Counted from the first letter of the stretch, positions 1 to 9,384 are shown. The stretch is DNA of 64,000 nt from Paracoccaceae bacterium (GCA_029244725.1 JAQWQJ010000102.1:1-64000), one strand, 5' to 3'. Translations and numbers: made by a program. Notes: generated by a model not told the origin, from the letters alone.

Positions 1-1
1 C

Positions 2-121
2 GGTGTTCCAAAGGCCCAATTTGGACTATATTTGAAGGAATGTGAGTGGCGTTTTAACAACAGTGACCCGTCAGTGCAATTATCACAGCTAAGACAATGG
101 GTTAAGAAGTATTTGAACTAG
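2..121 (+). pseudogene. IS1595-family transposase, C-terminal end (runs in from the left)
   Basis: The first 40 codons read in one frame to a TAG at 119-121. They include the segment LYLKECEWRFNN, which matches the conserved Y..E..(W/F)RFN block near the C-terminus of IS1595-family (ISXO2-like, IS1016 group) DDE transposases. Only the C-terminal tail lies in the window, so whether the transposase is intact cannot be judged. The next gene continues in the same frame straight after the stop, which shows that the element sits inside that gene. Family recognised from memory; no search was made. Confidence 0.75.
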
Positions 122-138
122 TTATCTGGGTCAGCCCC
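119..138 (+). mobile_element. Right terminal inverted repeat of the IS1595-family element
   Basis: Read inward on the complementary strand, the sequence is GGGGCTGACCCAGATAACTA, which resembles IS1016-type ends of the IS1595 family. It overlaps the transposase stop and ends at 138, after which the interrupted host gene resumes. IS1595 elements usually make 8-bp target duplications; 139-146 would be the right copy, but the left copy is outside the window. Confidence 0.5.
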
Positions 139-2164
139 TAGTTATTTATGTTCTGGCGCAAAGCTGACTCTAACCACTCATGGCCTTGTCGAACCCGAGT
201 TTTGGGAGCTTGCAAGGCGTGCTGAAACAACGTCCCTCGCCCTTGTTCCAACTCAGTTTGAAATCCTTGAGTCAATTGGTTTTGACAAATCTCGCCTTCC
301 CACGCTTCGATATGTTACCCAAGCAGGCGGCCGTATAGACCCTAGATTAGGCAGTAAGTTCAGTGAGTTGAGTCAACAAGACGGTTGGGAACTTGTGGTT
401 ATGTACGGCCAAACCGAGGCCGCGCCACGGATTTCATACGTACCCCCACGCGATCTGCCTGACTATGCCCACACGATTGGCAAGCCAGTTCCTGGCGGTA
501 TGCTATGGATTGAGGACAGCATGGGCCGTCGCATCACAGACACGAGCGTGCCAGGAGAGCTGGTTTATCAGGGTCCCAACGTCATGATGGGCTATGCCAC
601 TACGCGTCAAGAAATTGCACGTCCAACGCGCCCAACCCTGTTGCGGACTGGCGACCTCGCGGAGAGGCTGGATAATGGTTATTTCCGCATGGTCGGTCGT
701 GCCAGTCGCTTTGTTAAATTGTTTGGATTGCGCATTGGTCTTGATGAGATTGAAACAAAGCTAAGGGCTGACGGGCTTAACGCCTATTCAGCGGGGGACG
801 ACAGCGGGATCGTTGTTTTTGTCGAAAAAATAGAACCTAACGCAGCTGCGAACCTAAGAGTTCAGTTGGCTGACAGCATGAAAATCCCAGCAAGTGTGAT
901 CGCTGTCTCGCCGCTCACCAAAGTTCCGTTGTTGAGCTCTGGAAAGGTTGATTATCGAGCGCTTAATAGTAAAGCGGCTGACGTTCTGGCCGCCCAATCG
1001 GCTGACATACCCCAAGGTGATTTAAAGCCCGCATTGGCGCGGATTTTGCGCTGCAACGATTTCGACGATGCCATGAGTTTTCGTGATCTCGGTGGGGATA
1101 GTCTTGCCTATCTCGAGGCAGAGCTTTTGCTTAACGCCAAGCTTTCAAAACTACCAAACCGCTGGGAGGACATGCCGATTGGTGACCTTCTTATCCAACA
1201 AAGCGTTACGAAAGAAAGTCCGGTCAAACAACGTATTTCAGTCCGGCCGGATCTTCTTATGCGCTTGGCCGCCATTACGACCGTCGTCCTACTGCACGCG
1301 ACAGGTTATTCGGTCGGCGGTGGTGTTTATATTTTGACGATCCTCGCGGGCTTTTCATTCGCGGGATTTCAATTGAAACCGTTGATCGATTTGCGCATTG
1401 GCAAAGTATTGGCGACCATGCTTTTGCCGATATTGCTGGCCTATTACGCAACGCTCGCTGTTCTAAGTACAATTTTCCCAATTGAGCTTCGATGGATAAT
1501 TCTGACGGCCAATTTCTATGCAGCGGGGGACTCGATAACCGTATCGCAATTCCTACTGCCCTATTGGTTCGTTTCTGCATACGCGCAAATCATCGCGCTA
1601 TTCACGCTCATGCTCTTGCTTGGCTCTGTCCGACACACAATTGCACGTTATCCATTTTTATTTGGGGTCGGATTGTTTGCTGTCGTGAGTATCGTCATGT
1701 CGCTAACTCCTGCAGGCGACTTACCTTATCGGACACAAATTCGATATACTTTAGGTACGCTGCAATTGTTTACAATTGGATGGTGTATTTCCGCTGCGCT
1801 GGGTTCCATACAAAAGGCCATCGTTAGCGTGTTGGTAGTAATTTCCTATTTGGTTTTATGGCTCGATGCTGACGCAAGCGTTACGCTACTTTTGACGGTT
1901 GCTCCGCTCTTGGTGATCTGGTCGCCCCGTATATCTCTGCCCAAAACGATTTCGAAGGGGCTTTTGGAGCTCGGGACGCTGACGCTTTATATCTATATCG
2001 CGCATGTGCCTATGCTACTAGTTGCACAGCATATTATTGAGCCGCCAATCCTGATTTTCTGCGCGACAATGCTTGCAAGTATTATCGCTGCTTTCGCCAT
2101 GCGATTGTTGTTTGGCTGGATTTTGGACCGGATCTACAGACAGCTTAATTTGCTATGGAATTAA
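139..2164 (+). pseudogene. Adenylation-ACP-acyltransferase fusion protein, 5' part cut off by an insertion sequence
   Basis: The open frame continues from the insertion sequence to 2164. The first part is the C-terminal half of an AMP-binding (acyl-CoA synthetase/NRPS-like) domain, with VTQAGGR, the MYGQTEA core motif, the RTGDLA hinge and a late SSGKVDYRAL lysine motif. Next comes a carrier domain with FRDLGGDSL; the serine at 1100-1102 is the expected phosphopantetheine site. From about 1240 to the end there are roughly ten hydrophobic segments and a YIYIAHVPML motif, typical of acyltransferase-3 membrane proteins. The architecture suggests that an acyl group is activated, loaded on the carrier and transferred at the membrane to a sugar or polymer. 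The N-terminal adenylation half lies beyond the element or is lost, so this copy is probably inactive. An internal ATG at 593-595 or nearby could at most yield a partial protein. Confidence 0.75.
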
Positions 2165-2233
2165 TTGGGCAAACCGCATTTTTCCTTTATCGATTGCCCG
2201 CGGCTCACTTACATTCCGTAGGTTTCCGATGCG

Positions 2234-2899
2234 TCATTGAGCGTTTCGCGGATCCGCAATATCCGCCACAGACACGCCAATTCCCTTTAGGATAATCCGC
2301 TTCACGTCCTTTTTCACTGCGTCCCATTGTTCATCAGACAGCGGTTTGGCGTGGTTAAGCGTCTCGATTTGGTGACCAAAATCTGCGTAATGCTGAGTTG
2401 TCGCCCAGATCATGTACAACAAATGACGGGGATCTATAGGGTCCATCAAGCCAGCCTCAATCCAGCCTTCGAGAACTTCAATCCTGCTGTCCGTCCACTC
2501 AACCAGCGTCGACTCCAAATAGTCTTGGATGACGGGCGCGCGGTGCATGACTTCAGTCGCCCAAACACGAGAGCCTGCGGGATGCGTGCGCGAAATCTCT
2601 AACTTGGCATCAATGTAGTTTCCGATGCCCTCTGCTGGTCCAGACGCCGAATCAAAACTGTCGGCTGCAAGCAACCAAACGTTGAAAATCTCATGGACGA
2701 CTTTGCGGTACAGGGATTCTTTAGTCGGGAAATAGTAGTGTAGATTTGCCTTAGGAAGCCCCGCAACATCCGCAATCAATTGCATCGTAGCGCCGCCAAA
2801 CCCCGCTTCTGAAAAGACTTTTTCCGCAGCCTCAAGAATTATCCGCTCGTTTTCGAGACGAATTTCTTTCTTAGTTTGGGGGCGCGATTCTTGTTTCAT
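2234..2899 (-). CDS. TetR-family regulator, RutR-like (first of two)
   Basis: A 221-residue protein with an N-terminal TetR helix-turn-helix (GFGGATMQLIADVAGLPKANLHYY) and a C-terminal half containing WATTQHYADFG, as in RutR (YcdC). The ATG at 2899 was chosen because AAAGG lies about six bases upstream; ATGs at 2905 and 2917 are alternatives. It is divergent from the hydrolase at 3035, with a near-perfect RutR box (2921-2938) between them. E. coli RutR senses uracil and controls pyrimidine catabolism. By inference this protein controls the adjacent degradation genes and itself. A second RutR-like protein lies at 9669-10292, so the two may sense different ligands or cross-regulate. Confidence 0.85.
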   Translation of the reverse strand: MKQESRPQTKKEIRLENERIILEAAEKVFSEAGFGGATMQLIADVAGLPKANLHYYFPTKESLYRKVVHEIFNVWLLAADSFDSASGPAEGIGNYIDAKLEISRTHPAGSRVWATEVMHRAPVIQDYLESTLVEWTDSRIEVLEGWIEAGLMDPIDPRHLLYMIWATTQHYADFGHQIETLNHAKPLSDEQWDAVKKDVKRIILKGIGVSVADIADPRNAQ

Positions 2900-2920
2900 C
2901 ACCATCCTTTCAAACATTTT

Positions 2921-2938
2921 CTTGACCGCTTGGTCAAG
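2921..2938. promoter_or_regulatory. RutR-type operator between the divergent tetR and hydrolase genes
   Basis: CTTGACCGCTTGGTCAAG is an inverted repeat with 7-bp arms and a 4-bp centre. It matches the known E. coli RutR consensus TTGACCA-NN-TGGTCAA at all but one specified position. A weaker copy, TTGACCAAACAGTCAG, lies at 2954-2969. Both sit between the divergent starts at 2899 and 3035, so one bound dimer could control both directions. TTGACC at 2922-2927 could double as a -35 element on the + strand. Confidence 0.75.
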
Positions 2939-3034
2939 ATGGCTAGCATGAAGTTGACCAAACAGTCAGCATGCGGGCGGCAGTGTCACAGGGTTTACGA
3001 ACTCCGCTGTGCGCGAAAACAAGGGGATATCCGA

Positions 3035-4285
3035 ATGGCAGCACCGGGCGAGAATTTACGAATTAACGGTGATCGACTTTGGGACAGCTTGATAGAGATG
3101 GCCGAGATTGGCCCCGGCGTCGCTGGCGGGAATAACCGCCAGACCCTCACAGATGAAGACGGCGTCGGCCGCGCATTGTTCCAAAAATGGTGCGAGGCCG
3201 AAGGTTGTGAAATGGGCTTGGACAGCATGGGCAATATGTTCGCCACGCGCGCTGGCGAAGATCCCGATGCGCTGCCGGTTTACGTCGGCTCTCACCTTGA
3301 TACCCAACCAACTGGCGGCAAGTACGATGGCGTTCTTGGCGTTCTAAGCGGGCTAGAGTTGGTGCGCACAATGAATGAGCTGGGCGTTAAAACAAAACAC
3401 CCAATCGTTGTGACCAACTGGACCAACGAAGAAGGCACGCGTTATGCCCCCGCGATGCTATCTTCGGGCGTGTTTGCTGGTGTTCTTGAGGAAGACTGGG
3501 CCAAAGATCGCGTTGACGCCGAGGGCAAACGCTTTGGCGACGAACTTAAGCGTATCGGCTGGGAGGGCGATGAACCCGTCGGCACCCGCAAAATGCATGC
3601 AATGTTTGAGCTTCACATTGAACAGGGCCCTATTCTTGAGGCTGAGGGCAAAGACATTGGCGTTGTCACGCATGGCCAAGGGCTAAGCTGGACCCAAGTT
3701 ACGATTATCGGCAAGGACGCGCACACGGGTTCGACCCCGATGCCTCTGCGTAAAAACGCGGGGCTTGGTATGGCACGCGTTTTAGAGAAAGTAGATGAGA
3801 TCGCTCTATCGCACGCCCCTCATGCTGTTGGGGCTGCAGGGCATATCGAGGTCTTCCCCAATTCGCGGAACGTTATTCCGGGTCGGGTCGTGTTTACTGT
3901 CGATCTGCGCAGCCCAAACCTAGCGGTCATTGAGGACATGGAGGCACGTCTGGCGGTTGAAGTTGAAAAAATCTGCTTAGGCATGGGGCTGACTTATGAG
4001 CTTGAAAAGGTCGGTGGGTTTGACCCCGTCACCTTTGATGAAACCTGTGTCGCGGCCGTCAGAAACGCGGCTGAGCGGTTGGGCTATAGTCATCTAAACA
4101 TCATCTCGGGCGCGGGCCACGATGCGTGCTGGATCAACAAGGTCGCGCCAACCGCGATGATCATGTGCCCCTGCGTAGATGGTCTTTCGCACAACGAGGC
4201 CGAAGATATTTCCAAAGAATGGGCAACAGCGGGCGCCGATGTGTTGATGCATGCGGTACTTGAAACGGCACAGATCGTTTCCTGA
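3035..4285 (+). CDS. Zn-dependent M20-family amidohydrolase (beta-ureidopropionase / N-carbamoyl amino acid hydrolase)
   Basis: A 416-residue cytoplasmic enzyme of the HyuC/AmaB group. Visible metal-site motifs are GSHLDTQPTGGKYDGV (His87, Asp98), NEEGTRYAP (Glu132/133), ELHIEQGP near residue 200 and DGLSHNEAED near the C-terminus. In the reductive pyrimidine pathway this family hydrolyses N-carbamoyl-beta-alanine to beta-alanine, CO2 and ammonia; other members act on N-carbamoyl-L-amino acids. Its position beside dihydropyrimidinase and PreTA supports the pyrimidine role. The start at 3035 was chosen for AAGGGGA about eight bases upstream and for fit to the family N-terminus; the frame is open back to 2876, but that stretch covers the RutR operator. 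It is the first gene of a + strand operon running to 9672. Confidence 0.88.
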   Translation: MAAPGENLRINGDRLWDSLIEMAEIGPGVAGGNNRQTLTDEDGVGRALFQKWCEAEGCEMGLDSMGNMFATRAGEDPDALPVYVGSHLDTQPTGGKYDGVLGVLSGLELVRTMNELGVKTKHPIVVTNWTNEEGTRYAPAMLSSGVFAGVLEEDWAKDRVDAEGKRFGDELKRIGWEGDEPVGTRKMHAMFELHIEQGPILEAEGKDIGVVTHGQGLSWTQVTIIGKDAHTGSTPMPLRKNAGLGMARVLEKVDEIALSHAPHAVGAAGHIEVFPNSRNVIPGRVVFTVDLRSPNLAVIEDMEARLAVEVEKICLGMGLTYELEKVGGFDPVTFDETCVAAVRNAAERLGYSHLNIISGAGHDACWINKVAPTAMIMCPCVDGLSHNEAEDISKEWATAGADVLMHAVLETAQIVS

Positions 4286-4340
4286 CCATTCGCCAATCAA
4301 ACGGACGTAAAGCGGGCAACCCGCTTGTAGGGAGAATACC

Positions 4341-5795
4341 ATGACCACCATCATTAAGAATGGCACTGTCGTAACCGCAGACCTGACCTACATGGCCGAT
4401 GTCGCAATCGACGGCGGCAAAATTGTGGAAATCGGGCCGAACTTAAAGGGCGACAAGGAACTCGACGCAACCGGCTGTTATGTCATGCCTGGCGCAATTG
4501 ATCCGCACACCCATTTGGAGATGCCCTTCATGGGCACCTATTCAAGCGACGATTTTGAAAGCGGCACCCGCGCCGGTCTTGCTGGCGGCACAACGATGGT
4601 TGTGGATTTCGCCCTTCCAAATCAGGGTGAAAGCCTTTTGGACGCGCTGAAGCGCTGGGACAACAAATCGACCCGCGCCAACTGTGATTATTCATTCCAC
4701 ATGGCCGTCACTTGGTGGGGTGAGCAGGTCTATGACGACATGGAGGTCGTGGTTAAAGAGCGCGGCATCAACACGTTCAAGCACTTCCTCGCCTACAAAG
4801 GCGCGTTGATGGTCAACGACGACGAAATGTACGCAAGCTTCTCGCGCCTGGCCGAACTTGGCGCGACACCAATGGTGCACGCCGAAAACGGCGACGTGGT
4901 GGCCGAGCTTTCAGCAAAGCTGCTGGCCGAAGGAAACACAGGCCCCGAAGCCCATGCCTATTCCCGCCCAACGCAAGTGGAAGGCGAAGCCACAAACCGC
5001 GCGATCATGATTGCGGACATGGCAGGCGCACCGCTTTACGTGGTGCACACATCCTGTGAGGAAAGCCACGAAGCGATCCGCCGTGCCCGTATGCAGGGCA
5101 AACGCGTTTGGGGAGAGCCGCTAATTCAGCACCTTACTTTGGATGAAAGCGAGTATTTCAACAAAGACTGGGATCACGCCGCCCGCCGCGTCATGAGCCC
5201 GCCTTTCCGTAACAAAAAGCATCAGGATAGCCTTTGGGCCGGTCTGCAAAGTGGATCATTGTCCGTTGTTGCCACCGACCACTGCGCCTTTACCACCGAT
5301 CAAAAACGCTATGGTGTGGGTGACTTTACCAAAATTCCCAATGGCACTGGTGGGCTAGAAGATCGCTTGCCGATGCTGTGGACGCAAGGCGTTGGAACGG
5401 GTCGTTTGACGATGAACGAATTCGTCGCCGTCACATCCACAAACATCGCTAAGATTTTGAACTGCTATCCGCAAAAAGGCGCCATTCTCGTTGGCGCTGA
5501 CGCGGATATCGTTGTGTGGGACCCCGAAAAGGAAAAGACCATCAAAGCCGACAGCCAGCAGTCGAACATCGACTATAACGTGTTTGAAGGCCACCACGTG
5601 AAGGGTCTGCCTAGGTTTACCCTCAGCCGCGGTCATGTCGCTGTTCACGACGGGGAAATCCGCACCGAGGAAGGGCATGGTAAGTTCGTTTCCCGAGAGC
5701 CTAATGCAACAGTCAACAAGGCTTTAAGTAAGTGGAAAGCTTTGACTGCCCCAACGCCAGTGCAACGCTCGGGCATTCCGGCGACAGGGGTATAA
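4341..5795 (+). CDS. hydA: Dihydropyrimidinase (D-hydantoinase)
   Basis: A 484-residue amidohydrolase that opens the ring of dihydrouracil or dihydrothymine to the N-carbamoyl-beta-amino acid, the middle step of reductive pyrimidine degradation. The metal motif DPHTH gives His56 and His58. FKHFLAYKGALM near residue 150 carries the lysine that is carboxylated in this family. Further histidines appear in MVHAENGD and VVHTSCEES, and an aspartate in ATDHCAF. Length is normal for the family. It starts 55 bases after the hydrolase gene with AGGGAGAA as ribosome site, and is followed after four bases by the ABC ATPase gene, so the three are probably cotranscribed from the RutR-controlled promoter. 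Confidence 0.93.
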   Translation: MTTIIKNGTVVTADLTYMADVAIDGGKIVEIGPNLKGDKELDATGCYVMPGAIDPHTHLEMPFMGTYSSDDFESGTRAGLAGGTTMVVDFALPNQGESLLDALKRWDNKSTRANCDYSFHMAVTWWGEQVYDDMEVVVKERGINTFKHFLAYKGALMVNDDEMYASFSRLAELGATPMVHAENGDVVAELSAKLLAEGNTGPEAHAYSRPTQVEGEATNRAIMIADMAGAPLYVVHTSCEESHEAIRRARMQGKRVWGEPLIQHLTLDESEYFNKDWDHAARRVMSPPFRNKKHQDSLWAGLQSGSLSVVATDHCAFTTDQKRYGVGDFTKIPNGTGGLEDRLPMLWTQGVGTGRLTMNEFVAVTSTNIAKILNCYPQKGAILVGADADIVVWDPEKEKTIKADSQQSNIDYNVFEGHHVKGLPRFTLSRGHVAVHDGEIRTEEGHGKFVSREPNATVNKALSKWKALTAPTPVQRSGIPATGV

Positions 5796-5799
5796 CAAC

Positions 5800-6588
5800 G
5801 TGAACCAATCGCCGGTTATCGAGGCAAAGAACCTCGATCTTACTTTTGAAACAAATGACGGTCCGGTCCATGCCCTAACGGGTGTGGATTTAACCATCAA
5901 CAAGGGCGATTTCGTCAGCTTCATCGGTCCGTCCGGATGTTGAAAAACCACCTTCCTTCGGGTGATCGCTGCGCTTGAGCATCCCACCGGTGGGTCGATC
6001 ACCGTTAACGGTCTCAGCCCTGATGAGGCCCAACGACAGCGGGCCTATGGCTATGTGTTTCAGGCGGCGGGGCTTTATCCGTGGCGCACGATCCGTGGAA
6101 ACATCCAACTACCGCTTGAGATCATGGGCTTTCCAAAGTCCGAGTGGAAAACCCAAGTTGACCGCGTGCTTGATTTGGTTGAACTGCGTGGCTTTGGCAA
6201 CAAATACCCGTGGCAGCTATCCGGCGGAATGCAGCAACGCGCGTCGATCGCGCGGGCGCTGGCGTTTGATGCTGATATCCTGTTGATGGATGAACCTTTC
6301 GGCGCATTGGACGAAATTGTACGCGACCACCTGAACGAACAACTGTTGCAGCTTTGGGCATCGACGCAAAAGACGATCGGATTTGTCACCCATTCAATCC
6401 CCGAGGCCGTTTATCTTTCGACTAAGATCGTTGTGATGAGCCCAAGACCCGGCCGAATAACGGACGTGATCGAAAGCACGCTTCCAAAGGAACGACCGCT
6501 CGATATACGCGTCTCTCCTGAGTTTTTGGAAATCGCACAAAGGGTTCGTGAAGGACTACGCGCGGGGCATGCATATGATGATGAGTGA
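5800..6588 (+). pseudogene. ABC transporter ATP-binding protein with an in-frame TGA in the Walker A motif
   Basis: Reading from GTG at 5800 (AGGGG nine bases upstream) gives a 262-codon nitrate/taurine/NMT1-type ATPase. Its Walker A reads GPSGC-stop-KTT: the TGA at 5941-5943 takes the place of the invariant glycine, and one base change from GGA would explain it. Everything after is intact: Q-loop region, LSGGMQQR signature, LLMDEPFGALDE Walker B and THSIPEA switch histidine. The flanking permeases and binding protein are intact. It is therefore either a very recent nonsense mutation or a sequencing error. A restart at GTG 5962 would yield a protein without Walker A and so without ATPase activity. 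The intact protein would power uptake of a pyrimidine or related base for the neighbouring enzymes (inference from context). Confidence 0.85.
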
Positions 6589-6597
6589 GGGCCAAAT

Positions 6598-7494
6598 ATG
6601 AGGTCGCTGCTGCCCATTCTGACGGTCGTTACCGTGCTTGTCGCACTTTGGTACGTTGCCGCCATTGGCATGAACTCGAAATGGGCCAACGATCAAGCAA
6701 CACGAGCTGGTGTTGAACTTTCGACATCTGATCTTGTGGCCGATACGTGGAGCCAAGATCGCCCCCGTTTGCCGGCCCCCCATCAAGTGGCCGCAGAGCT
6801 TTGGAAAACCACAGGCGCAATGGTTCTTCAGGGCAAAGCAATGTCCAAACGCAGCCTGATCTTCCATGGCTGGATCACTTTGTCCGCCACCATGCTGGGT
6901 TTTATCATCGGAACGAGTGCCGGCATTTTGCTGGCAGTTGGCATCGTTCATAGCCGCGCTATGGACATGTCCGTGATGCCTTGGGCCATTGCCAGCCAGA
7001 CTATTCCCATCCTTGCAATTGCACCGATGATTATCGTGGTTCTAAATTCCATCGGCATGCAGGGGCTTATACCCAAGGCGATGATTTCTGCTTACCTAAG
7101 CTTTTTCCCAGTCGTTGTTGGCATGGTGAAAGGCCTGCGTTCGCCAACAAGCGATCAACTCGACCTTCTTCGAACCTACAGCACGAACATCAACGCCACC
7201 TTCTGGAAGCTGCGATTGCCCTCTTCGATGCCCTATCTGTTCACCTCGTTAAAGATCGGAATGGCTGCATCCTTAGTAGGCGCAATCGTTGGTGAGTTAC
7301 CAACCGGCGCTATTCGAGGTCTCGGCGCACGCATGCTAACCGGCAGCTATTATGGGCAAACCATTCAAATCTGGTCGGCCCTATTTGCTGCCGCCATCCT
7401 AGCTGCCGTCATGGTTGGCGCGATTGGTATGATCGAGCGGGCCACCCTTAAACGCATGGGGATGGGAGGATGGGTTTGGTTTTCCTTGCCATAG
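6598..7494 (+). CDS. ABC transporter permease (pyrimidine-locus importer, subunit 1)
   Basis: A 298-residue inner-membrane protein of the BPD_transp_1 (SsuC/ThiX-like) family. An N-terminal hydrophobic segment is followed by a region of about 75 residues without membrane segments, then a core of about five membrane helices. The EAA-like coupling loop appears around LRLPSSMPYLFTSLKIG. It starts nine bases after the ATPase gene and its 3' end overlaps the second permease by 25 bases, so the two are probably translated together and form a heterodimeric channel. The substrate is not shown by the sequence; the surrounding genes suggest uracil, thymine or a precursor. Confidence 0.88.
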   Translation: MRSLLPILTVVTVLVALWYVAAIGMNSKWANDQATRAGVELSTSDLVADTWSQDRPRLPAPHQVAAELWKTTGAMVLQGKAMSKRSLIFHGWITLSATMLGFIIGTSAGILLAVGIVHSRAMDMSVMPWAIASQTIPILAIAPMIIVVLNSIGMQGLIPKAMISAYLSFFPVVVGMVKGLRSPTSDQLDLLRTYSTNINATFWKLRLPSSMPYLFTSLKIGMAASLVGAIVGELPTGAIRGLGARMLTGSYYGQTIQIWSALFAAAILAAVMVGAIGMIERATLKRMGMGGWVWFSLP

Positions 7495-8315
7495 GTGTTT
7501 GGGCGTTTGGGTATTGGCTTAATCACAAGTTGGCCAATGGTTCGATGCGTGACACGAGGGCTGTGAAACTAGCCGTTCCTGCGATTTTCGGCATCACAAT
7601 CATTGTCATGTGGGAGCTGCTCGTACGTGGGCTTGAGGTTCCGTCGGTCATCCTGCCACCGCCCTCAGCCATCGCCGTGAAGTTCGCGCAAAGCCTCGAT
7701 ATCTTATGGGTCGACTTTGTGCAGACCTTTGTGAAGGGCGCACTTTCGGGCTACATAATTGGCTGCGGATCGGCATTTATCGTTGCGATTTTGATCGACC
7801 GTTCGCCGTTCCTACAACAAGGCCTGCTGCCCGTCGGCAACTTTATCGCTGCATTACCAATCGTTGGAACCGCCCCGATTTTGGTGATGTGGTTTGGCTT
7901 TGATTGGCAGTCCAAAGCAGCCGTCGTTGTCGCAATGGTGTTCTTTCCGATGCTGGTAAACACAGTTCAAGGACTTGCGGCCACAGACCAAATGCAACGC
8001 GATCAAATCGACACGTGGTCAGCCAGCTATTGGCAAGCGTTGATAAAGCTTCGGCTTCCAGCCGCGATGCCAGCTGTCTTCAACGGCCTAAAAATTGCAA
8101 CGACGCTGGCCTTGATCGGTGCAATCGTTGCGGAATTCTTCGGCTCACCCATCAAAGGCATGGGTTTCCGCATCTCGACCGAGGTTGGAAAACTCGGCCT
8201 TGATATGGTTTGGGCCGAAATAACCGTCGCAGCTTTGGCCGGTTCCGCCTTTTACGGAACTGTCGCGATGATCGAAAAAGGGATGACATTCTGGCATCCA
8301 TCACAACGAAAATAA
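7470..8315 (+). CDS. ABC transporter permease (pyrimidine-locus importer, subunit 2)
   Basis: A 281-residue permease of the same family as its upstream neighbour, with six or so hydrophobic segments and the coupling loop LRLPAAMPAVFNGLKIATT. The ATG at 7470 lies inside the end of the previous gene, with GGAGG directly upstream (GGGAGG ATGG), so translational coupling is likely. A later start near LANGSMRDTRAVKL (about residue 23) is possible, but the first residues form a membrane segment and favour 7470. It is followed after 29 bases by the binding-protein gene. Confidence 0.87.
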   Translation: MGLVFLAIGVWAFGYWLNHKLANGSMRDTRAVKLAVPAIFGITIIVMWELLVRGLEVPSVILPPPSAIAVKFAQSLDILWVDFVQTFVKGALSGYIIGCGSAFIVAILIDRSPFLQQGLLPVGNFIAALPIVGTAPILVMWFGFDWQSKAAVVVAMVFFPMLVNTVQGLAATDQMQRDQIDTWSASYWQALIKLRLPAAMPAVFNGLKIATTLALIGAIVAEFFGSPIKGMGFRISTEVGKLGLDMVWAEITVAALAGSAFYGTVAMIEKGMTFWHPSQRK

Positions 8316-8344
8316 CCTAACGAAATCAACAGGGAGAAAGACCA

Positions 8345-9328
8345 ATGATGAAATACTTGAAAGGTGCCATTAGCGTTGTGGCACTAACATCCGGAGCTGC
8401 CTATGCAGCGGACGATGTGACTATCCAGTTGAAATGGGTCACTCAGGCCCAGTTCGCCGGCTATTACGTGGCGCTTGAGAACGGCTTTTACGAGGCCGAA
8501 GACTTAAACGTCACCGTTAAGCCAGGCGGCCCAGATGTGGCACCCGTTCAGGTGCTAATGGGTGGCGGCGCCGACGTAATGGTCGACTGGATGCCATCTG
8601 CACTAGCAGCACGCGAACAGGGTGCGCCGGTCGTAAACATCGCCCAGCCATTCAAAAGTTCGGGCATGATGCTGACCTGCCGCAAAGATAGCGGCATCAC
8701 TGGTCCTGAGGACTTTGCCGGCAATACCCTCGGTGTTTGGTTCTACGGCAACGAGTATCCATTCCTAAGCTGGATGAGCTCGCTTGGTATAGGCACTGAC
8801 GGCGGTGACGGTGTCACGGTTCTGAAGCAGGGCTTTAACGTTGATCCGATCCTTCAAGGTCAGGCCGAATGTGTGTCTACGATGACATATAACGAATACT
8901 GGCAGATCATTGATGCTGGTCTAACCGAAGATGATCTTGTGACCTTCAAGTACGAAGATCAGGGCGTCGCGACGCTTGAGGATGGACTCTATGTGATCGA
9001 AGAGCGTCTGGACGACCCTGCATTTGTTGACCAGATGACCCGCTTTGTTCGTGCCTCAATGAAGGGCTGGAAGTGGGCCGAGGATAACCCAGAGGACGCA
9101 GCTATGATCGTTCTTGATTATGATGAAACCGGCGCTCAGCAAGAGCATCACCAGATCCGTATGATGGGTGAAATCGCCAAGCTAACTGCTGGTTCAAACG
9201 GTAGCCTCGACGTCGCTGACTATGATCGCACAGTGGCAACACTGATGGGCGGCGGTTCAGATCCGGTTATCACAGCAATGCCAGAAGGTGCATGGACACA
9301 TGCGATTTCTGACGCTGCACTAAACTAA
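8345..9328 (+). CDS. ABC transporter substrate-binding protein, NMT1/THI5-like
   Basis: A 327-residue periplasmic protein. Residues 1 to about 21 form a signal peptide ending GAAYA-ADD, followed by the NMT1/THI5/SsuA-like fold (LKWVTQAQFAGYYVALENGFYEAEDL). Proteins of this fold bind thiamine precursors, pyrimidines, riboflavin or sulfonates. With dihydropyrimidinase, the carbamoyl hydrolase and PreTA around it, a pyrimidine-type ligand is likely (inference). AGGGAGAAAG lies just upstream of the start; the second ATG at 8348 is an equally good start. A 9-bp hairpin follows the gene and may protect its mRNA. Confidence 0.88.
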   Translation: MMKYLKGAISVVALTSGAAYAADDVTIQLKWVTQAQFAGYYVALENGFYEAEDLNVTVKPGGPDVAPVQVLMGGGADVMVDWMPSALAAREQGAPVVNIAQPFKSSGMMLTCRKDSGITGPEDFAGNTLGVWFYGNEYPFLSWMSSLGIGTDGGDGVTVLKQGFNVDPILQGQAECVSTMTYNEYWQIIDAGLTEDDLVTFKYEDQGVATLEDGLYVIEERLDDPAFVDQMTRFVRASMKGWKWAEDNPEDAAMIVLDYDETGAQQEHHQIRMMGEIAKLTAGSNGSLDVADYDRTVATLMGGGSDPVITAMPEGAWTHAISDAALN

Positions 9329-9337
9329 ACAAACCAG

Positions 9338-9362
9338 TTCGGGGCGCGTCTGTCGCCCCGAA
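9338..9362 (+). terminator. Stem-loop after the binding-protein gene
   Basis: TTCGGGGCG and CGCCCCGAA form a perfect 9-bp stem with a 7-base loop, followed by CCTTTC rather than a clean T run. It lies between the binding-protein stop (9328) and the DUF1330 start (9385). It could be a leaky terminator or an mRNA-stabilising hairpin that lowers expression of the last gene. Confidence 0.55.
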
Positions 9363-9384
9363 CCTTTCAAACGGAGCAATCAAA

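Noticed and set aside
2876-3034. N-terminal extension of the HyuC-type hydrolase back to 2876
   Set aside because: The stretch covers the RutR operator and does not resemble the family; a good ribosome site precedes 3035.
5941-5943. TGA in Walker A as a selenocysteine codon
   Set aside because: The residue should be glycine, no bacterial SECIS-like hairpin is apparent directly downstream, and ABC ATPases are not selenoproteins.
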